A stretch of 64,000 nt of DNA from Hermatobates lingyangjiaoensis (Eukaryota > Arthropoda > Insecta > Hemiptera > Hermatobatidae), in the NCBI GenBank assembly GCA_026182355.1, contig JAPFBL010000323.1, positions 186,001 to 250,000 of the forward strand. The letters are read 5' to 3'. Positions 1-12,609 of this stretch are shown here, one piece after another. The translations under genes and the position numbers were made by a program. The stretch's first letter is position 1. Every line of letters begins with the position of its first letter. Below the pieces are notes generated by a model. That model did not search any database and was not told where the DNA came from. It saw only the letters and a list, made by a program, of their open reading frames with translations.

Positions 1-2250
1 CAGTTAAATGAGTACGCACTGATTTCCATGTCAACTGCTCCCATTTCTTCTATTTCTGGCCGTAGAGTCCAGAATGTCATTTGGTAGCTGGTATAAGAGA
101 AACCGTTGTAGAAGTAATAAACAAAAAGAAAACATCGGAACATTACTGATGATCCTTGTAATAATAAAGTTCTACGTATCAATAGTTACAACTCATATAT
201 TAGTTTACATTGATATTTTATTTTTGTGTAAAATTATAATTTCCACAAGAGAAGTAGTTCATGACGCCTTCTGTTCATGATTTAAATTAACCTTTGTGCT
301 CTATTTATTTTACTGCATGCATGGAAGGGCATATTTAATAAAAATTGGAGTAGAAAGGAGTTGAAAAATATTCAATTCCCTTAGATTCATGAATGTTTCA
401 ACTTGAAAGAAACTTTATTGATGTATTCATATTGTTATATAAAAGATTCCGAGGACTTTCGATGTATTTTATAGCAAATGATGCAGGTTTATTCATGTTA
501 TAAATTATGTAGTAGACATTTATTTCTATATTTATATTTATTTCATTCGCTTCCTTTTGCGTTAAAATAAATTGCAGCACTGGACCTCAAAATGAATAGG
601 TAGTATTAAATGATTCGTTTATTTACTTCTAATCTCCATCCTTTCTGATAAACGATGTAGTACTTCACGAATGTTTTGAATGACCTTTGTTTAACAGTTA
701 TTAAAGTTATTGAAAATAGTAATTTTAACACCAAAGGGATCTTATACTAAAGTTTATTAGATCATGTAAGTTCTAAATATATAACAGTAAAAGCTGCTAA
801 AAAAAGAGAGACAAAGGGTTCAAAATAGTTCAATAATCCTTTGTATAGTTCGATTAAAAACTGGAAATCAGGTAAATTGAAAATAACTACAAGTTATCGT
901 GGTTTAATTTACTTTTACTATTGTATATCGTATATTGAGGGTTTCCGAATGTCGATTTAGACCCAAGAAGTTTCATGAGAGAATTATATAGAGGTCCATT
1001 AATGCTGAGGATGCATTATATAAAGGATCTTTATAGTGAAAAAATTGGAGATTTTTATTTGTTTGTAGTTTTAAATATGGATTTGATCAATTACTGATTT
1101 CCCTTGGTATAACCTGAGTTTAACCTTTTCTTGTACTGCTGACAATGAGTGTCTGTGAAAACATGAAGTTTATTACTCAACATTAGTAATTTCAAAAATG
1201 ATTTAATATTTTTATTATCTTATCTTTGGGTCGATGAGAAACCAAATATTTTATTGGAAGGATGAATGTTATAGACAGTTAAGCGGCCTTAGAGTATAAC
1301 TATTGCATATCCAAAATGTGAAACTTAATGTTTTCCTTTTATGGTTTTAAAAAAGTTAGGGGTTTACTCCTCGATCTGATAATGAAATGTTTTAATATTT
1401 TTTTTCTAATTTTTAAAAGTAGCAATAATCTTTCAAATAAGTTGAGATTTTTCACAAGTTTCATGAATTATTTGTTTTTTCCTTCACGAAATTAGCTCAC
1501 TGAGAACGTGGATGTACAATTAAAACATACAGACTGCTATAAACATTGTATTTTACTTTTGTACTAATATTATTACTATTTTTATGATTGAACTCTTGAG
1601 TTTTTTTTAATTTTGAAATATTGAATAATTTGAAGATTTACGAAATTAATAAACAAAAAATTCAAGGTATTTGCAGGTACCATGATGATGTTGATGGAAG
1701 AATTCTTTTAATATATCTTAGAAAAAAGTGGTACCTACTTGTATATTGGTTTGTATAAAGAAAAAAAATCAATTTATTGAGTATTTTTTTTTATGAAATC
1801 TAGTTCTTTATTTTAATGTTGCATGAGTGGAATTATCATTATTTGGAATAAAACTGAGTGAATTAAAGTTCTTAGAGAAAGCAAAAACCCTTATGACTGT
1901 TAAAGCAAATATTTTAGAAGAAAATAAAAGAAGATCTTTTCTCTGATGATACCTTTATATACTTGTTGGATATATCTGTATATAAAGCGAAAAGTGGTTA
2001 AGTCTATATTGTTGTGATGTTGCAATTTTGAGATTCTGGCGGGTTAGCAATTCATATGGTCCCCCTAAATCTATTTTTTTTATATATTTTTAGGATGATG
2101 TCTTGACTGAATGGGGGTAGGTGTGTATTTAAAATTTTTTAACCAGTCCAGTTTCTCTAACCAGCCCATGCTATGACGGATTTGAATAAAATTTGACAAA
2201 TATAAATGTAATAGTCATTGATGTGGAAAAGGCTCATCTTAAATCATTAG
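1..2250. other. AT-rich stretch, nothing recognised
   Basis: No open frame with recognisable homology, no terminal inverted repeats and no tandem repeat seen. It is probably part of the first mitoferrin intron or upstream flank, by inference from exon A lying downstream. Confidence 0.5.
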
Positions 2251-2287
2251 CTGTGCAATCCGCAATTGTCTGGTATATTTACTCATT

Positions 2288-2501
2288 CCGAGGTAAAAGG
2301 GATAAAGAAACAAAAGTCTCTACACAAATGAAGTTTTATTCAACAACAACAACGTTTTTTCACTGGACCAACCCTTCATCACCACATCCTTGGTGTCTTC
2401 CTGATGATGAACATAAAGTGTTCGAAACGCGTTGTTGTTGTTGTTGAATAAAACTTCATTTGTGTGGAGACTTTTGTTTGTTTATCTATTTTACCTCGGA
2501 A
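2288..2501. mobile_element. PLE terminus foldback, family G
   Basis: An outer arm at 2288-2353 (tail only, reverse orientation) is followed by a fuller + copy at 2354-2501. The arms share the tail AATAAAACTTCATTTGTG and the following GGAGACTTTTG block in opposite orientation. Compare the fuller pair at 28128-28470. Confidence 0.65.
2392..2445 (+). ncRNA. Hammerhead-like motif, family G
   Basis: CUGAUGAU at 2401-2408 is followed by a short hairpin (GAACA / UGUUC), GAA, the palindrome ACGCGU, then U and GUUG. The catalytic core is canonical. A Watson-Crick stem I is not evident around it, so activity is doubtful. Confidence 0.55.
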
Positions 2502-3090
2502 AATTCCTCTTGTTGTTCAACAATATTGAATAATGGGAAATGTGAATATTTTATAATAACATCGGTACTAATTTCCTGCTCTTCTGGTTAGATAAACTTA
2601 ATTTTGTATTTGTTATTTCCTTTATGTTAGAATTCTATGATTAAAAAGTTGATGCTTCTTAAGAATTTGCAAAGAACAATACCAAATATCTGGAGTGAGA
2701 CTCAACTTTTCACTAAGTAAACCCATTGTCAGATATAATTTAAGAAATTCATTTGCTTTATGTGGCTAATAATTTAATAAAGATGTAATCCCGATAATTG
2801 TTTAGAATAGCTGGTGAACCCTTGGAAGTTATGATGCATATGAATGAATGTCTTAAGGTTCAATATGAAAAGGAACAGGTAACAGAAGAAAAGTTTAAAT
2901 TTTATGATTTTTAGTAAATAAAATTGACAATCATCGAATCAGATAAGAAAGCATAAAGTGTTAGATTTGTAACATTCATTGAAAGATATTATTAATAAAG
3001 TCATTGACCAAAGAAATTAATATATAATCTGAGAGATTACTAATACTTTAGTAGTTAATTAACGGGCAAGTAACCCGTTACAGAAATATT

Positions 3091-3290
3091 TTCTGGACAT
3101 TAGTCTTTTCCTGCGCTTTCACCCTTTGAAAATTCCACTCTTCCCTCCCACTCTTCTCAACCCCTCACCAGATGTTTTCTGCATCTAGTGTTTCAGTTGG
3201 GGTTTTGACTATGATGAAGACTGCTTGTTACGGTTGAAAGATCTTAGTCTTGTTTTACCATTTCATATTGTGGTTTGATCACATAAATAC
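3091..3290 (+). mobile_element. PLE terminus, family A, single copy
   Basis: This matches, in opposite orientation, 12284-12490, including the CCTCACCAGATGTTTTCTGC stretch and the end TTGTGGTTTGATCA. The hammerhead-like core at 3210-3216 reads UAUGAUGAAG instead of CUCUGACGAAG and is damaged. Confidence 0.65.
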
Positions 3291-3294
3291 TTAT

Positions 3295-3540
3295 AAACAT
3301 ATCGACCCCGAAGTGGAAACAAAATAAAATATCAGGACTCGGTCAGTTCTTCAGTTTCAAATTAACTCTCATTGCTAACGTTTCGGTTTTATTTAAAACC
3401 TTTTTCACAGGCAGAAGTAAGAATTTTTTAACTAAGAAAATGAAATTTACATTATTTAAAGGAACAACAATGTTAACCGGACAAAACCTTCGACTAGACT
3501 GTCGACAGTCTAATTGTCTTGAGGTTGATTTAAACAGTAT
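3295..3540 (-). mobile_element. PLE terminus, family D, with hammerhead-like motif
   Basis: Reverse-strand terminus carrying the family D motif at 3371-3416 (stem II GGUUUU/AAAACC, GAA, ACGU). It lies directly downstream, on the minus strand, of the GIY-YIG fragment at 3612-3860. This links family D to an endonuclease-bearing PLE. Confidence 0.7.
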
Positions 3541-3611
3541 GAGAGCTTTAGAACTAATTTCTAATTGTTTATTAATATATGGCTTCTTTTTATGAATAAG
3601 TATGGCTTCTG

Positions 3612-3860
3612 TTATTCTAAGTCTATGCTGGCTCTTTCTTTTTTTATTATTTTTGTTCCTTCAACAAGTGCTTCCCTTGTTAACATAGAATGGTGGGCTT
3701 GCTCTGTGTGCTTTCTAGGGGCTCCAGATATCAGGTGCATAGTGAGTCTCCTAGACAGTGTATTTGTAGTTACTCCAATGTATGAGTGCTCTGGGTTTCG
3801 CAGTCCCCATAATGACATTTGTACTCATACACCAGATTCGTTTCTTTCAATGGAGAATCC
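3612..3860 (-). pseudogene. PLE GIY-YIG endonuclease fragment
   Basis: The minus strand encodes NLVYEYKCHYGDCE, then after a frameshift near 3790 HSYIGVTTNTLSRRLTMHL and SGAPRKHTEQAH, then LTREALVEG. This is the C-terminal endonuclease of Penelope-like elements: a cysteine pair, YIG with T-T, then LSRRL..H. The reading frame decays after IIKKE. The rest of the element is missing, so this is a dead fragment. The motif order matches the fragments at 15.6 and 30.2 kb. Confidence 0.85.
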
Positions 3861-4162
3861 TTGCAGTGGTTTCTGTTAGTTTTTTTATTTTCGTATAACT
3901 TTTATAAAGTAATGAAAGAATTGAGTTCGGGTCAAGATTTCGGTATGGAAATATACATATTGAGTTCTGTAAGTGTGTGTGTTTTTTCTTAGTTTTTCTC
4001 ATGGGCAGCACCCCTACCTTGAAGGAATTAATTTATTTTTATACTACATTCACCGCTTATAGCATAACATATATTACAATCCCAATAATAATTGCATATA
4101 ATAGTTATTATTATTATAATACAATAATAATTGAATACATTAGAAGATATATTAGTAAAGTT

Positions 4163-4300
4163 TCTCATTTAAGTTACTGTTAGCCCTAGGTTAGGTTGCA
4201 GTGGTAGCCCCACAAGGGAACACACGTAGGCCGAGCGTTGGCCCTTTGTGATACCACACAATGAATATTGATTCTGCAGTGGGAGTCCTAATTCTTTTAC
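4163..4300 (-). repeat. SINE 3' part
   Basis: Minus-strand copy of the tail of the tRNA-derived SINE, with the GGTTAGGTTGCAGTGGTAG and GATACCACACAATGAATATT blocks (given on +). The tRNA-like head is missing. A near-identical tail lies at 5499-5660, and both are preceded by the same TTAAGTTACTGTTAGCCCTA. Confidence 0.7.
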
Positions 4301-4309
4301 ATTTAGTAG

Positions 4310-4770
4310 TTTTATTTAAAAAATGTCAGTGGTGTGATCCGAACGGAAATGGTCCCTGAGTACAAAAGTTAAAGAAAAAAATCGAATTCAACTTTTTTTA
4401 TTTCTGAAAAATAAATAAGTTTAAATTTTTTAAACTTAACCCTTAAACAGAACCCTTAAATAATAAGTTATTGTTTAAGGGTTTTGATTAAGTTGAGCTG
4501 GATATTAAACAAAAGGCAGTCAAATATAGATAATAAATATTAAATTTGATAAAATTAATTCAATTGAGAGAAATTAAAGGATTCAGATTTCGTTGAGAAA
4601 TAATTTAGATATGACGTTTTTTTTCAGCAGGGCTTTCTCTAAAAGAAATAGAAAAGATTTGGGGCAAATTAATATTTAATTTATTTTACACAGTATACTT
4701 TAAATTTTCTTTTCTTATATTTTTTAACTATTTAAGGTATTTTGAAATATATTTTAGCAAATGGGGCTCA
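4310..4770 (+). repeat. Dispersed repeat, copy 1
   Basis: This shares long stretches with 6400-6720, for example GGATATTAAAC/TGAAAGGCAG and AGATAATAAATATTAAATTT, then GGGCTTTCT versus GGACTTTCT. Class unknown and no coding content. The intervening DNA holds SINE copies, so either a segmental duplication or an unclassified element is possible. Confidence 0.6.
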
Positions 4771-5498
4771 CTTTCTGTCCCTGATATTGCTCTGAAGGTG
4801 AGGAGGCTTTAACACTAATATTCTGGTCTCTCTCTCTAGTCTAAAAGTTTGCAAAAACGCTAGAGTTTGACCGCTTTGATTATCATAATGCAATTTGACC
4901 TTGCAAGAAATATCCCTTAATAAGGAAAAGTGTCAAAAAACCTATGCTAATAAGCTTAATATTAGCTATATACGTTTATAAGAAGCGATAGTACTAAAGT
5001 AATTAATTTTTTAAATAATAATATTGTCTCTTCGGATATTAAGTGTGTTTGTTTGTGTCTGGTTTTTTTCCCTAATGGCATAGTGGTTTTTTTTTGTAGT
5101 TCATACATTTGTGAATTTAATAGGCTGAATCCATGTAGGTGACCCACGATCTGTACTTGATTTCCAGAACAGACACAAAAGTTGGAATTTATTATACCCA
5201 GTCCCAGTGGAGATACTTCTTGGATTTCCTGTCCTGAATAGAATTGCGCTGTTTGCCGGTGAATCGATAAGTTTTTTTAATTCTAATCTGTATTTTATAG
5301 TGAGGAAATACTATTTTTTTTATCATTTCTATTGTTGAATTCTGCCACAGTGTCTCCCACTTTAGTTTAGGGGGTTCTCCTTTACCCTTGTGGTCTAGCG
5401 TTGTCCGGTGCACAACTTAACTTTGTGTGAATGTATCTGTGTGTAAGTGTAAGTTATCTTAATAAGAGATATATTAATAAAATTTCCCATTTAAGTTA

Positions 5499-5660
5499 CT
5501 GTTAGCCCTAGGATAGGTTAGGTTGCAGTGGTAGTCCCACAAGGGAACAAAGTAGGCCGAGTATTGGCCCTTTATGATACCACACAATGAATATTGATTC
5601 TACAGTGGGAGTCCTACATTTTGCCTAACTCAAGTATATTTAGAATAGGTAAATGAGTTT
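5499..5660 (-). repeat. SINE 3' part, second copy
   Basis: Tail of the tRNA-SINE on the minus strand, with the same 5' neighbour as the copy at 4163-4300. It may be the missing half of the head at 5893-6092, separated by about 230 bp of other sequence. Confidence 0.65.
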
Positions 5661-5892
5661 TTAAAAACTCATTAAAAGAATAAATCAAAAAAATCAAAAG
5701 CCAAAAAAAATCAAATAGCCCTGACTTTACAAAGTAATAGTACTGTTCTAAAACCTTTCTAGACAGTTCGTCTCAAAGAGCTTTGTTGGAGTTCTGACAA
5801 ATAAACTACTTTGAAAGATCTAATATTTATAATTTTCCTATTAATTTTGTAGATTTATATACGTATACATAATTTTTGTCCAAGAATGTGTT

Positions 5893-6092
5893 AAGCTTTT
5901 TAACGAGTGCCTGATATCGTACAGGCTCGGGACCGACGGTTTAACGTCCTTCTCCGAGAGACAACGTGCTCAGATTATTCACTTCCCGCTTGAATAAATC
6001 GAGGTCCAGGTGGGGATTGAACCCCGGTCCTATCAGTTCAGAGGTGAGTACGTTAACCACTGAGCTAGCCTGGCGCCTACTGTTAGCCCTAA
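5893..6092 (-). repeat. SINE tRNA-like head
   Basis: Read on the minus strand, the head has an A box-like TAGCTCAGTGGTTAACG and a B box-like GGGGTTCAATCCCC, typical of a tRNA-derived SINE transcribed by RNA polymerase III. The body follows with GAATAAATCTGAG-type and GGTCCCGAGCCTGTACGAT blocks. Confidence 0.8.
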
Positions 6093-6399
6093 TAGGAAAC
6101 AGTAAGCTCATCACGACGTGCATTTCGGAGTTGGGGTGGGGGTGGTATAGTTGAAAAAAAAAAAATTTTTTTTGTTTGGGGTATAAATAATGTTATTGTC
6201 ACACGATTTTGATTGAAATCTCTATAGTTTGTATTTTTTTTTCTTTTCCTTTCCTATTCCCTTGTGTCCTAGCCAACAACAAAGATATAGCCAATATATC
6301 TTTAAATATATTGGGTTTAATAATTCTTTATTATTTTATAATTTCATTCAATGATAATGAATTTCTTCATTATTATTTTATTTATTTTAGGTGTCACTA

Positions 6400-6720
6400 A
6401 AAATTCATTCTGTATGATCTGCATAGAAATTATCCCTAGGTAAAAAAGTTTAAAAAAAAAATCTAATACAACTTGTTTATTTGTGAAAAATAAATAAGTT
6501 TATTCTTTAAATGCTCTGATTAATTAAATAAATAAATAAAGGCTCTGAGTTGGATATTAAATGAAAGGCAGTCAAACAAAGATAATAAATATTAAATTTG
6601 ATCCAAATTAATTGAATTGAGAGAAATCAAAGGTTTCATTTTTCTCTAGAAATAATATAAACATTATTTTTTCAACAGGACTTTCTGCAAATAAATTAGT
6701 AAACATTTGGAGGCATTACA
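6400..6720 (+). repeat. Dispersed repeat, copy 2
   Basis: Paralogue of 4310-4770 in the same orientation, diverged by substitutions and small indels. Confidence 0.6.
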
Positions 6721-7906
6721 TATGTTTGGGTTCATTTAATACTTTATTATTTTATAATTTCATTTAATGACAATGAATGACTTCATTATTATTTGATTCA
6801 TCTTAGAGATATTTATAATTTTTTTAAGTTTTAATTATTGGTTATTATGAAGTAACTTTTTATTTATTTATAATTTCTAGTCTAGATTATAAATAGATTT
6901 CTTTTTTGAAATTATTTAAAATAATAAAATTTTAAATTTATTTATTTTTTACTTTCAAAGTTTTTAAATTTAATTTATTTTTTTGGAAAAAAATTATATT
7001 TATGATGAAGTGAATACAAGTCGTTTGATGTCATATACCAGATTATTCAAAAGAAAGAATTAGTTGCAATTTAGTTATAATAAATGGTATACGCTTAGGA
7101 GGGGGGGGGGGGGAACATACCGTTTTAGTAACATTAATTTGAATTATATTGTAATTTTTATTTGAATTGAATGGTTAAATTGAATTTTATCAAATAGTAT
7201 TTCATTCTTAGAAAGTAATTTTTTTCTGTAAAGTGATATTTATTGGTGTTTAATTGTTTTCAGGACTTATTACCGGAGGTGAAGAAATGTCCTAGTTTCA
7301 TACAAGTGTATAATTCAGACGGAGAATCAATTTCTGAGTATCAATAGCAATATCATTCAGAACTAAGAATTTAATGTGATAATTAGCTTATAGTTGCTTT
7401 CAATTGGACTTTCAGTAAGTGCTTTGAAATGATTAATGAATTTTTAAGTTTGGCTTGCTGGTATTCAGGCACATTGATTGTGAGGTGGTGGGGGAATGAT
7501 TTCAAGGTCATCTCTGCATACTACTTATAATCCCTTTATGTGGATGTTACTTTCGTTATATCTGATATTCTGCTGCATTGTTTATATTACTTGACTTTTT
7601 ATTTTCCACATTTACATGCTATGTACGTACCATATTATTAATGTTTGTTTTTTTAACATCAATCTGTGACTCTTTGTAGTTGGCTTCGCCACTTACTGGT
7701 GGCAACACTGGTCCTCTGTTGCCAACAAATCTTGAGATCCTACCATTATTTTAGGACAAAGTAAAGCAGTGATTTATGGATAAACAATCTTTTCTTTTTT
7801 TTTACTTTTTACCAATACGGTCGTTGAAATATTCGTATCTCTGATTCCCTCAATTATTGCTGGCTTTGGTAAAATATACTGTTTTATGATTCTTGGCTAG
7901 TATTAG

Positions 7907-7910
<4 letters not shown>
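6721..7910. other. AT-rich stretch without recognisable gene
   Basis: Low-complexity AT-rich DNA with a poly-G run of about 15 bases near 7099-7113. Nothing else seen. Confidence 0.5.
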
Positions 7911-7942
<32 letters not shown>

Positions 7943-8314
7943 TTAAACACCACAATAAACAAATATATATTAATTACAACGCTCTAAGGTCTGTCATTAC
8001 ATCATCAGAGATCTAAATGAACCAAACAAAAAATATAATAACAACTTAACCTGGTTGATTGAAGATTTCAGGATTGCTGGCATCCCTGTCTAAATTTAAT
8101 GTGTCATCTAGTTTGTAAAGATGAAACTTGTTTGTAGTCTTTACAAACTAGATGAAATATTAATAAAAGAATTAAGTAAGCAAGTGAAGACTCCTTCAAT
8201 TTTAGGAACAATAAATTCAGACAGGGATGCCAGCAATCCTGAAGACTTCAATCAACCAGGTTAACTTGTTATTATATTTTTAGTTATTATTATATATTTT
8301 ATTATTATTATTTA

Positions 8315-8352
<38 letters not shown>

Positions 8353-8480
8353 ATTATTATTATTATATTTTGTTATTATATTTAGCTCTCTAATGATGTT
8401 GTAACGAAAGGCCTTAGAGCATTGTAATTAATATATATTTGTTTATTGTGATGTTTAATTCATATATTATATCCAGAGTT
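7911..8480. mobile_element. PLE terminus foldback, family H
   Basis: A (TA)n tract at 7911-7938 abuts the left arm. Arms of about 200 bp are inverted: GAATTAAACACCACAATAAA at 7939 and its complement ending near 8463, and CCTGGTTGATTGAAGA at 8050 with its complement near 8245. A TTA-rich microsatellite (8282-8350) interrupts the right arm. Each arm ends outward in a hammerhead-like motif. Confidence 0.75.
8381..8424 (+). ncRNA. Hammerhead-like motif, family H
   Basis: Stem I is GCUCU (8385-8389) with AGAGC after the cleavage position. The core is CUAAUGAU at 8390 (G5 changed to A), stem II is short, then GAA, the palindrome AGGCCU and U. The mate on the minus strand (7976-8017) keeps CUGAUGA but has GAC instead of GAA. 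Both copies therefore carry a core lesion. Confidence 0.65.
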
Positions 8481-8576
8481 ATTGTTGATTATTAATTTTT
8501 ATATATATTGTATAATCCACATATGATCTGTTCCAATAGTTTACTTTTTCGTAATTAAAAAAAAAAAATATGAATG

Positions 8577-9660
8577 AAGGTTAGGTTACAGTGGGTATCC
8601 CACGAGAGAACACACATGGACCAATGTTTGACCTTTTTGTGATACCACACAATTAACATTCTACATTTCGGGTTTTAAATTATGCCTAAATTGAAGTCCC
8701 CGATCTACCAGTTCATAGACAAACAGGCTTCCACTGGGCTAGGTTATGTTAGGTTGCAATGGCAATCCTACAATCGGAAGATATATAGGCCGAAGAATGG
8801 TTCTTTTTGATACATCACAAAAATATTTTACTACATTGGAGGTCATAAATTTTGCCTAACTCAACTGTATGGCACCTGTGTAGAGTACCTGAATCGTACA
8901 GGCTTGGGACCGACATGTTAACGTCCTCTCCTATAGATGATGTGCTCAAATTTATTCACCTCCTCCGTGAATAAATCGAGGGCCAGAGTGGGTATTGATT
9001 CCCGAACCTAGCAGTCCAGGGGCAATCACGTTCCCTCGAACACACATAAACCAAAGGCTTGGCCCCTTTGTGATAGCACATAATGAACATTCTACATTGA
9101 GAAGTCTAAATTTTGCCAAATTTAATTGTATTTGGGATAAAGATCTTTAACGTGTACCTGACATTGTAGAGCAGTGTTTCTAAAACTTTTTTACTTCCAG
9201 ACGCACCTATGAAATAACCAAAATTTGGGGTGCATCTCTGATTTTAATATAGAAGATTTAATGTTGAAATTTGAAAATAAGAAAATCATAGGAAATTATA
9301 AGGAAAAGTTTTTTTAAGGGATAGAGAGATCAGAAAAAAATTAAATAAATCCCCAAGGAAAGTAAAATAGTATTATCCATATCTGCTTAAAAAATAAAGA
9401 AATTTACCTTCCAGTTCAAAATGTCAATTAGACTTGATTCAGACTTGAAAACTCAAAAGTTTCTAAAATACATGAAAATGATTCAAATTTTTAAAATATA
9501 AATCTACCATATAAATTTATTCTTCTGTCACCTGGCTACCTTCCAGGGTGCACCAATACATTGTTTGAGAAGCACTGTTGTAGAGGCTCGTGACCGACGT
9601 CTTTATGTCCTCTCCGATGAACGACGTTCTTAGATTTTTTCATCTCCCGAGTAAAATAAT
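8577..9660 (-). repeat. Cluster of three tRNA-SINE copies
   Basis: Three head-to-tail, diverged SINE copies on the minus strand: tail blocks near 8580, 8745 and 9040, head blocks near 8880-9020 and 9580-9650. The third is split by the hAT element at 9172-9577. Confidence 0.7.
9172..9577. mobile_element. Non-autonomous hAT element nested in a SINE
   Basis: The element begins CAGTGTTTCTAAAAC and ends GTTTGAGAAGCACTG (inverted ends), flanked by the perfect 8-bp target duplication TTGTAGAG at 9164-9171 and 9578-9585. Removing it restores the SINE block CTGACATTGTAGAGGCTCG. 406 bp, no coding capacity. Confidence 0.9.
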
Positions 9661-10206
9661 TCTAAATTCAATTTTATAACTATAAGTATTCACCAAGTCA
9701 CTGTATTAGTGATGACCAGTCATCTTCACCAGGGAGCACCTGTGTTCGAGCCCAGTCGTACACTGGTACGAACAAATAAAGAATATAGATTATAGATGTT
9801 TAGAAAATGGCTGACTCAAATTCTGCATAGTTTTGTTCACCGATGTGCAAACTGCATAGTCGATACTCTCCCAACAGATTTTTTAGTGCTACTATAGTAT
9901 GCTACCTACCTTTGATTTTCTACTATAGTCTGCCATCTACCACCCACTATGGTATCTACCATAAATAATAAACTGTTTGTAGGTATGCATTTATTCGAAA
10001 TTATTCCCAATTCATTTCACAAAAAAATTTACAATTCATTCGAAACATAATCAAAGTTTACAAAATTAAAATAATAAAATATACAATATTCGTCAAAAAT
10101 TTATTCTGTTACTGTTTGTAAACATATGTTACTCGTATATCGTTCAAGAAAGCTGGAAATATATCATGGTGTTTTCTCTGAATTTTCCAACAGTAATGGT
10201 CTAAAT

Positions 10207-10898
10207 CAGAGTTTTTCAAACTTTTTTCGACGCGGAACCCTTTTTGGTTCCAGTAACTTTCCCGGGAACCCCAGATTCTAATGATTTTATATAATCATAA
10301 TATAAATATTTTCATATGCCTTTTAAAATAGTATGTATGTTTAAAAACAATTAAAAAAGTAATATTACTACAATGTGTATTTTTCGAATAAAAATTCAAA
10401 ACTAAAAGATTTTAATTTTCATATTTTCCACAAGTGCATAACAAATAAAACAGAATTACTAGCAATTTTAATACACAGTTCGTTTTGTAATCATTTTTGG
10501 CTTTATAGTTGAGAGTTTGATTCTTAAGTTAGCCCCAGCATTAAGTCTACTTCGCTGTTTGGTTTCTATGTCAGTTTAAAGGGAAAATCCAGTTTCACAG
10601 AAGTAGATAATGGGAAATGGTAGCAATATGTGAAGTGCTACTTTTACAATAGCAGGAAATTTGGAAATTAGATAGTTCCAAAAACTGACTATTGATTCAT
10701 CCTAAATATGAATAAAATTTTGACCAGTTCTACTTATGGGTATATGTAGATATAATCTTTATTCGGTTTCATGATTCACAAGAAATATAGAATAAATCCA
10801 TACCCACAAAAAAAAAATTTTTTTTAGAAAAATGTTTTTACTAAATGTTTTTCACGGAATCCCAGACAGTCTGTGTCTGTCCACTTTGGGAAGCTCTG
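10207..10898. mobile_element. Non-autonomous hAT element
   Basis: Flanked by the 8-bp duplication GTCTAAAT at 10199-10206 and 10899-10906. The ends are CAGAGTTTTTCAAAC and CTTTGGGAAGCTCTG. 692 bp, no open frame. The same family in opposite orientation lies at 40940-41644, and a truncated copy at 21864-22284. Confidence 0.92.
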
Positions 10899-11259
10899 GT
10901 CTAAATGATTGCAAATGCTGTTGAGGTACTCTTTTGTTGTTCAGTAAGTCCAACTTTGCAGCCAGTCATATAATCACAGCAACTGTTGAATTTTCTACAT
11001 CAATACATTGAAAGAATATTTTATTTCTTCTTAACATACTTGTGATTAATTTTTCGTTGTTTACTATGAAATCATATTGTAAAGTGGTAGATAACCAAGT
11101 GGAAGGTAGGTAGAATGCTATAAGTTGCACCGATGTTTTGAGTGTGTTCTTGATGGCAAGAAGTATTAGTTTAATAACTATTATTGTGTTCAATGTTTTA
11201 AGATAGTTTAATTGTGATATCTGTTTGTACTTACTCACATTCACGTTTATAATGACCAG

Positions 11260-11990
11260 GCACTACCTATGCTGACACTTTATGGACTACCATACGACTC
11301 TTAGGAGTTGGGTCGTCCCACTACGAGGAGGGAATTCCCGTTACCCCGTGATCAGGGGTTGCAATGACAGTTAATTTGGCCCATTAGGGCCCCATTTTTG
11401 TGAGTCTTGGTACGTAGCAAGACATAAAATGGAGAGATTAAAAATCTCTCGTTGGCTAAAGCCACCTGGAAGGTCCAATTTCCAGTTAGAGTAGATCCAT
11501 AGATCTGTCTTTACGAATATAAAGGGCACGAGATAGAGCTGTATTCATTCTTCCTCCACTCTGAGTAGCCCATCAAAAGCCAAAGCGTCTATTAAAGCCA
11601 TACCAGTATTCCAACCCACTTAGCTGAGATCGTGGTCCATTCCTACTGGTCAAGGTTTGGGGCTCTAGCTCCCCGGTATGCGAAGAAGGCATCCGCCCGA
11701 GAAGTTACTGCTTCTCACATAGTGACCTCAAGGGTCTACCCAACCTGGGTGAGAACCAACAGCCACTACGAGTCCAAATTCAGTTGGCGAGATGGAGAGA
11801 AAATCTCTCCATGGACCCCCGCCGCCCGTAGAACAGACTTATTTTAAGAGTTTCAGATCAAACTCCGGACCAATGGTCCTACTGCACCTGCTTAGCTGCA
11901 GGTAGGGTCAGTGGCCCTTGTAGCATCCCGATTTGAAGAACAACGTGGAAAATAAAGCCAATGAAACCTGTGGTATAGCTACATGGCCCC
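11260..11990 (+). repeat. Unidentified GC-rich dispersed repeat R, copy 1
   Basis: This is a GC-rich island in AT-rich DNA. Blocks such as CAAATCTCTCGTTGGCT(T)AAAGCCACCTGG and CGTTACCCCG recur at 48234-48475 (+), 25220-26120 (-) and 34566-34740 (-). Its short open frames are not conserved between copies, so it is not treated as coding. Class unknown. Confidence 0.7.
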
Positions 11991-12283
11991 ACTAGGGGCG
12001 AAACATATACATTTCACTAATTTGTGATATCTATTTCTGTAACTCTCAAGTGACTTGGAAATGTATAAATCTTTTGAAAACTCAAATCTAAATTTTAAGC
12101 CGTATGCAATACTTTCATGTAGATTGAAAATAAAAGTCCTCATTGGAAATGCATGCAGTTGAGATGTCGATGAAAGTTCAACCATGGAAAAAGTGACGAT
12201 TTATTCATTGAGACTAAGCGGCACGAATAGGATGAAATGAAAATTACAATTTAGCTATATACTCGTATATACGTATGATCGTA

Positions 12284-12490
12284 GAGATCGTATGATCAAA
12301 CCACAATAAGAAATGGGAAAACAAGACTAAGATCTTTCAACCGTAACAAGCGGTCTTCGTCAGAGTCAAAAACCCAACTGAACACTAGATGCAGAAAACA
12401 TCTGGTGAGGAGTTGAGAAGAGTGGGAGGGAAGAGTGGTATTTTAAAAAGGTGAAAGCGCAGGAAAGGACTAATGTCCAGAAAGGGATGT
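12284..12490 (-). mobile_element. PLE terminus, family A, reverse copy
   Basis: Complement of 3091-3290. It has an intact hammerhead-like core (UGACUCUGACGAAGACCG on the minus strand, 12345-12368) with the AGAUCU palindrome. Confidence 0.75.
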
Positions 12491-12609
12491 TTGGGGAAAC
12501 AAAGGAGTACAGTAAGAAAAAGTAAAAAACTACAAAAATGTATTTATTATTAATTATTGATAACTATAAAAATATTTGTAAAAAAATAATAACTTGAACA
12601 TCATGATTA

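Noticed and set aside
5893..6092. tRNA genes suggested by A and B box-like sequences here and in other SINE copies
   Set aside because: The cloverleaf is incomplete and the sequence continues into a shared SINE body and tail, so these are SINE heads.
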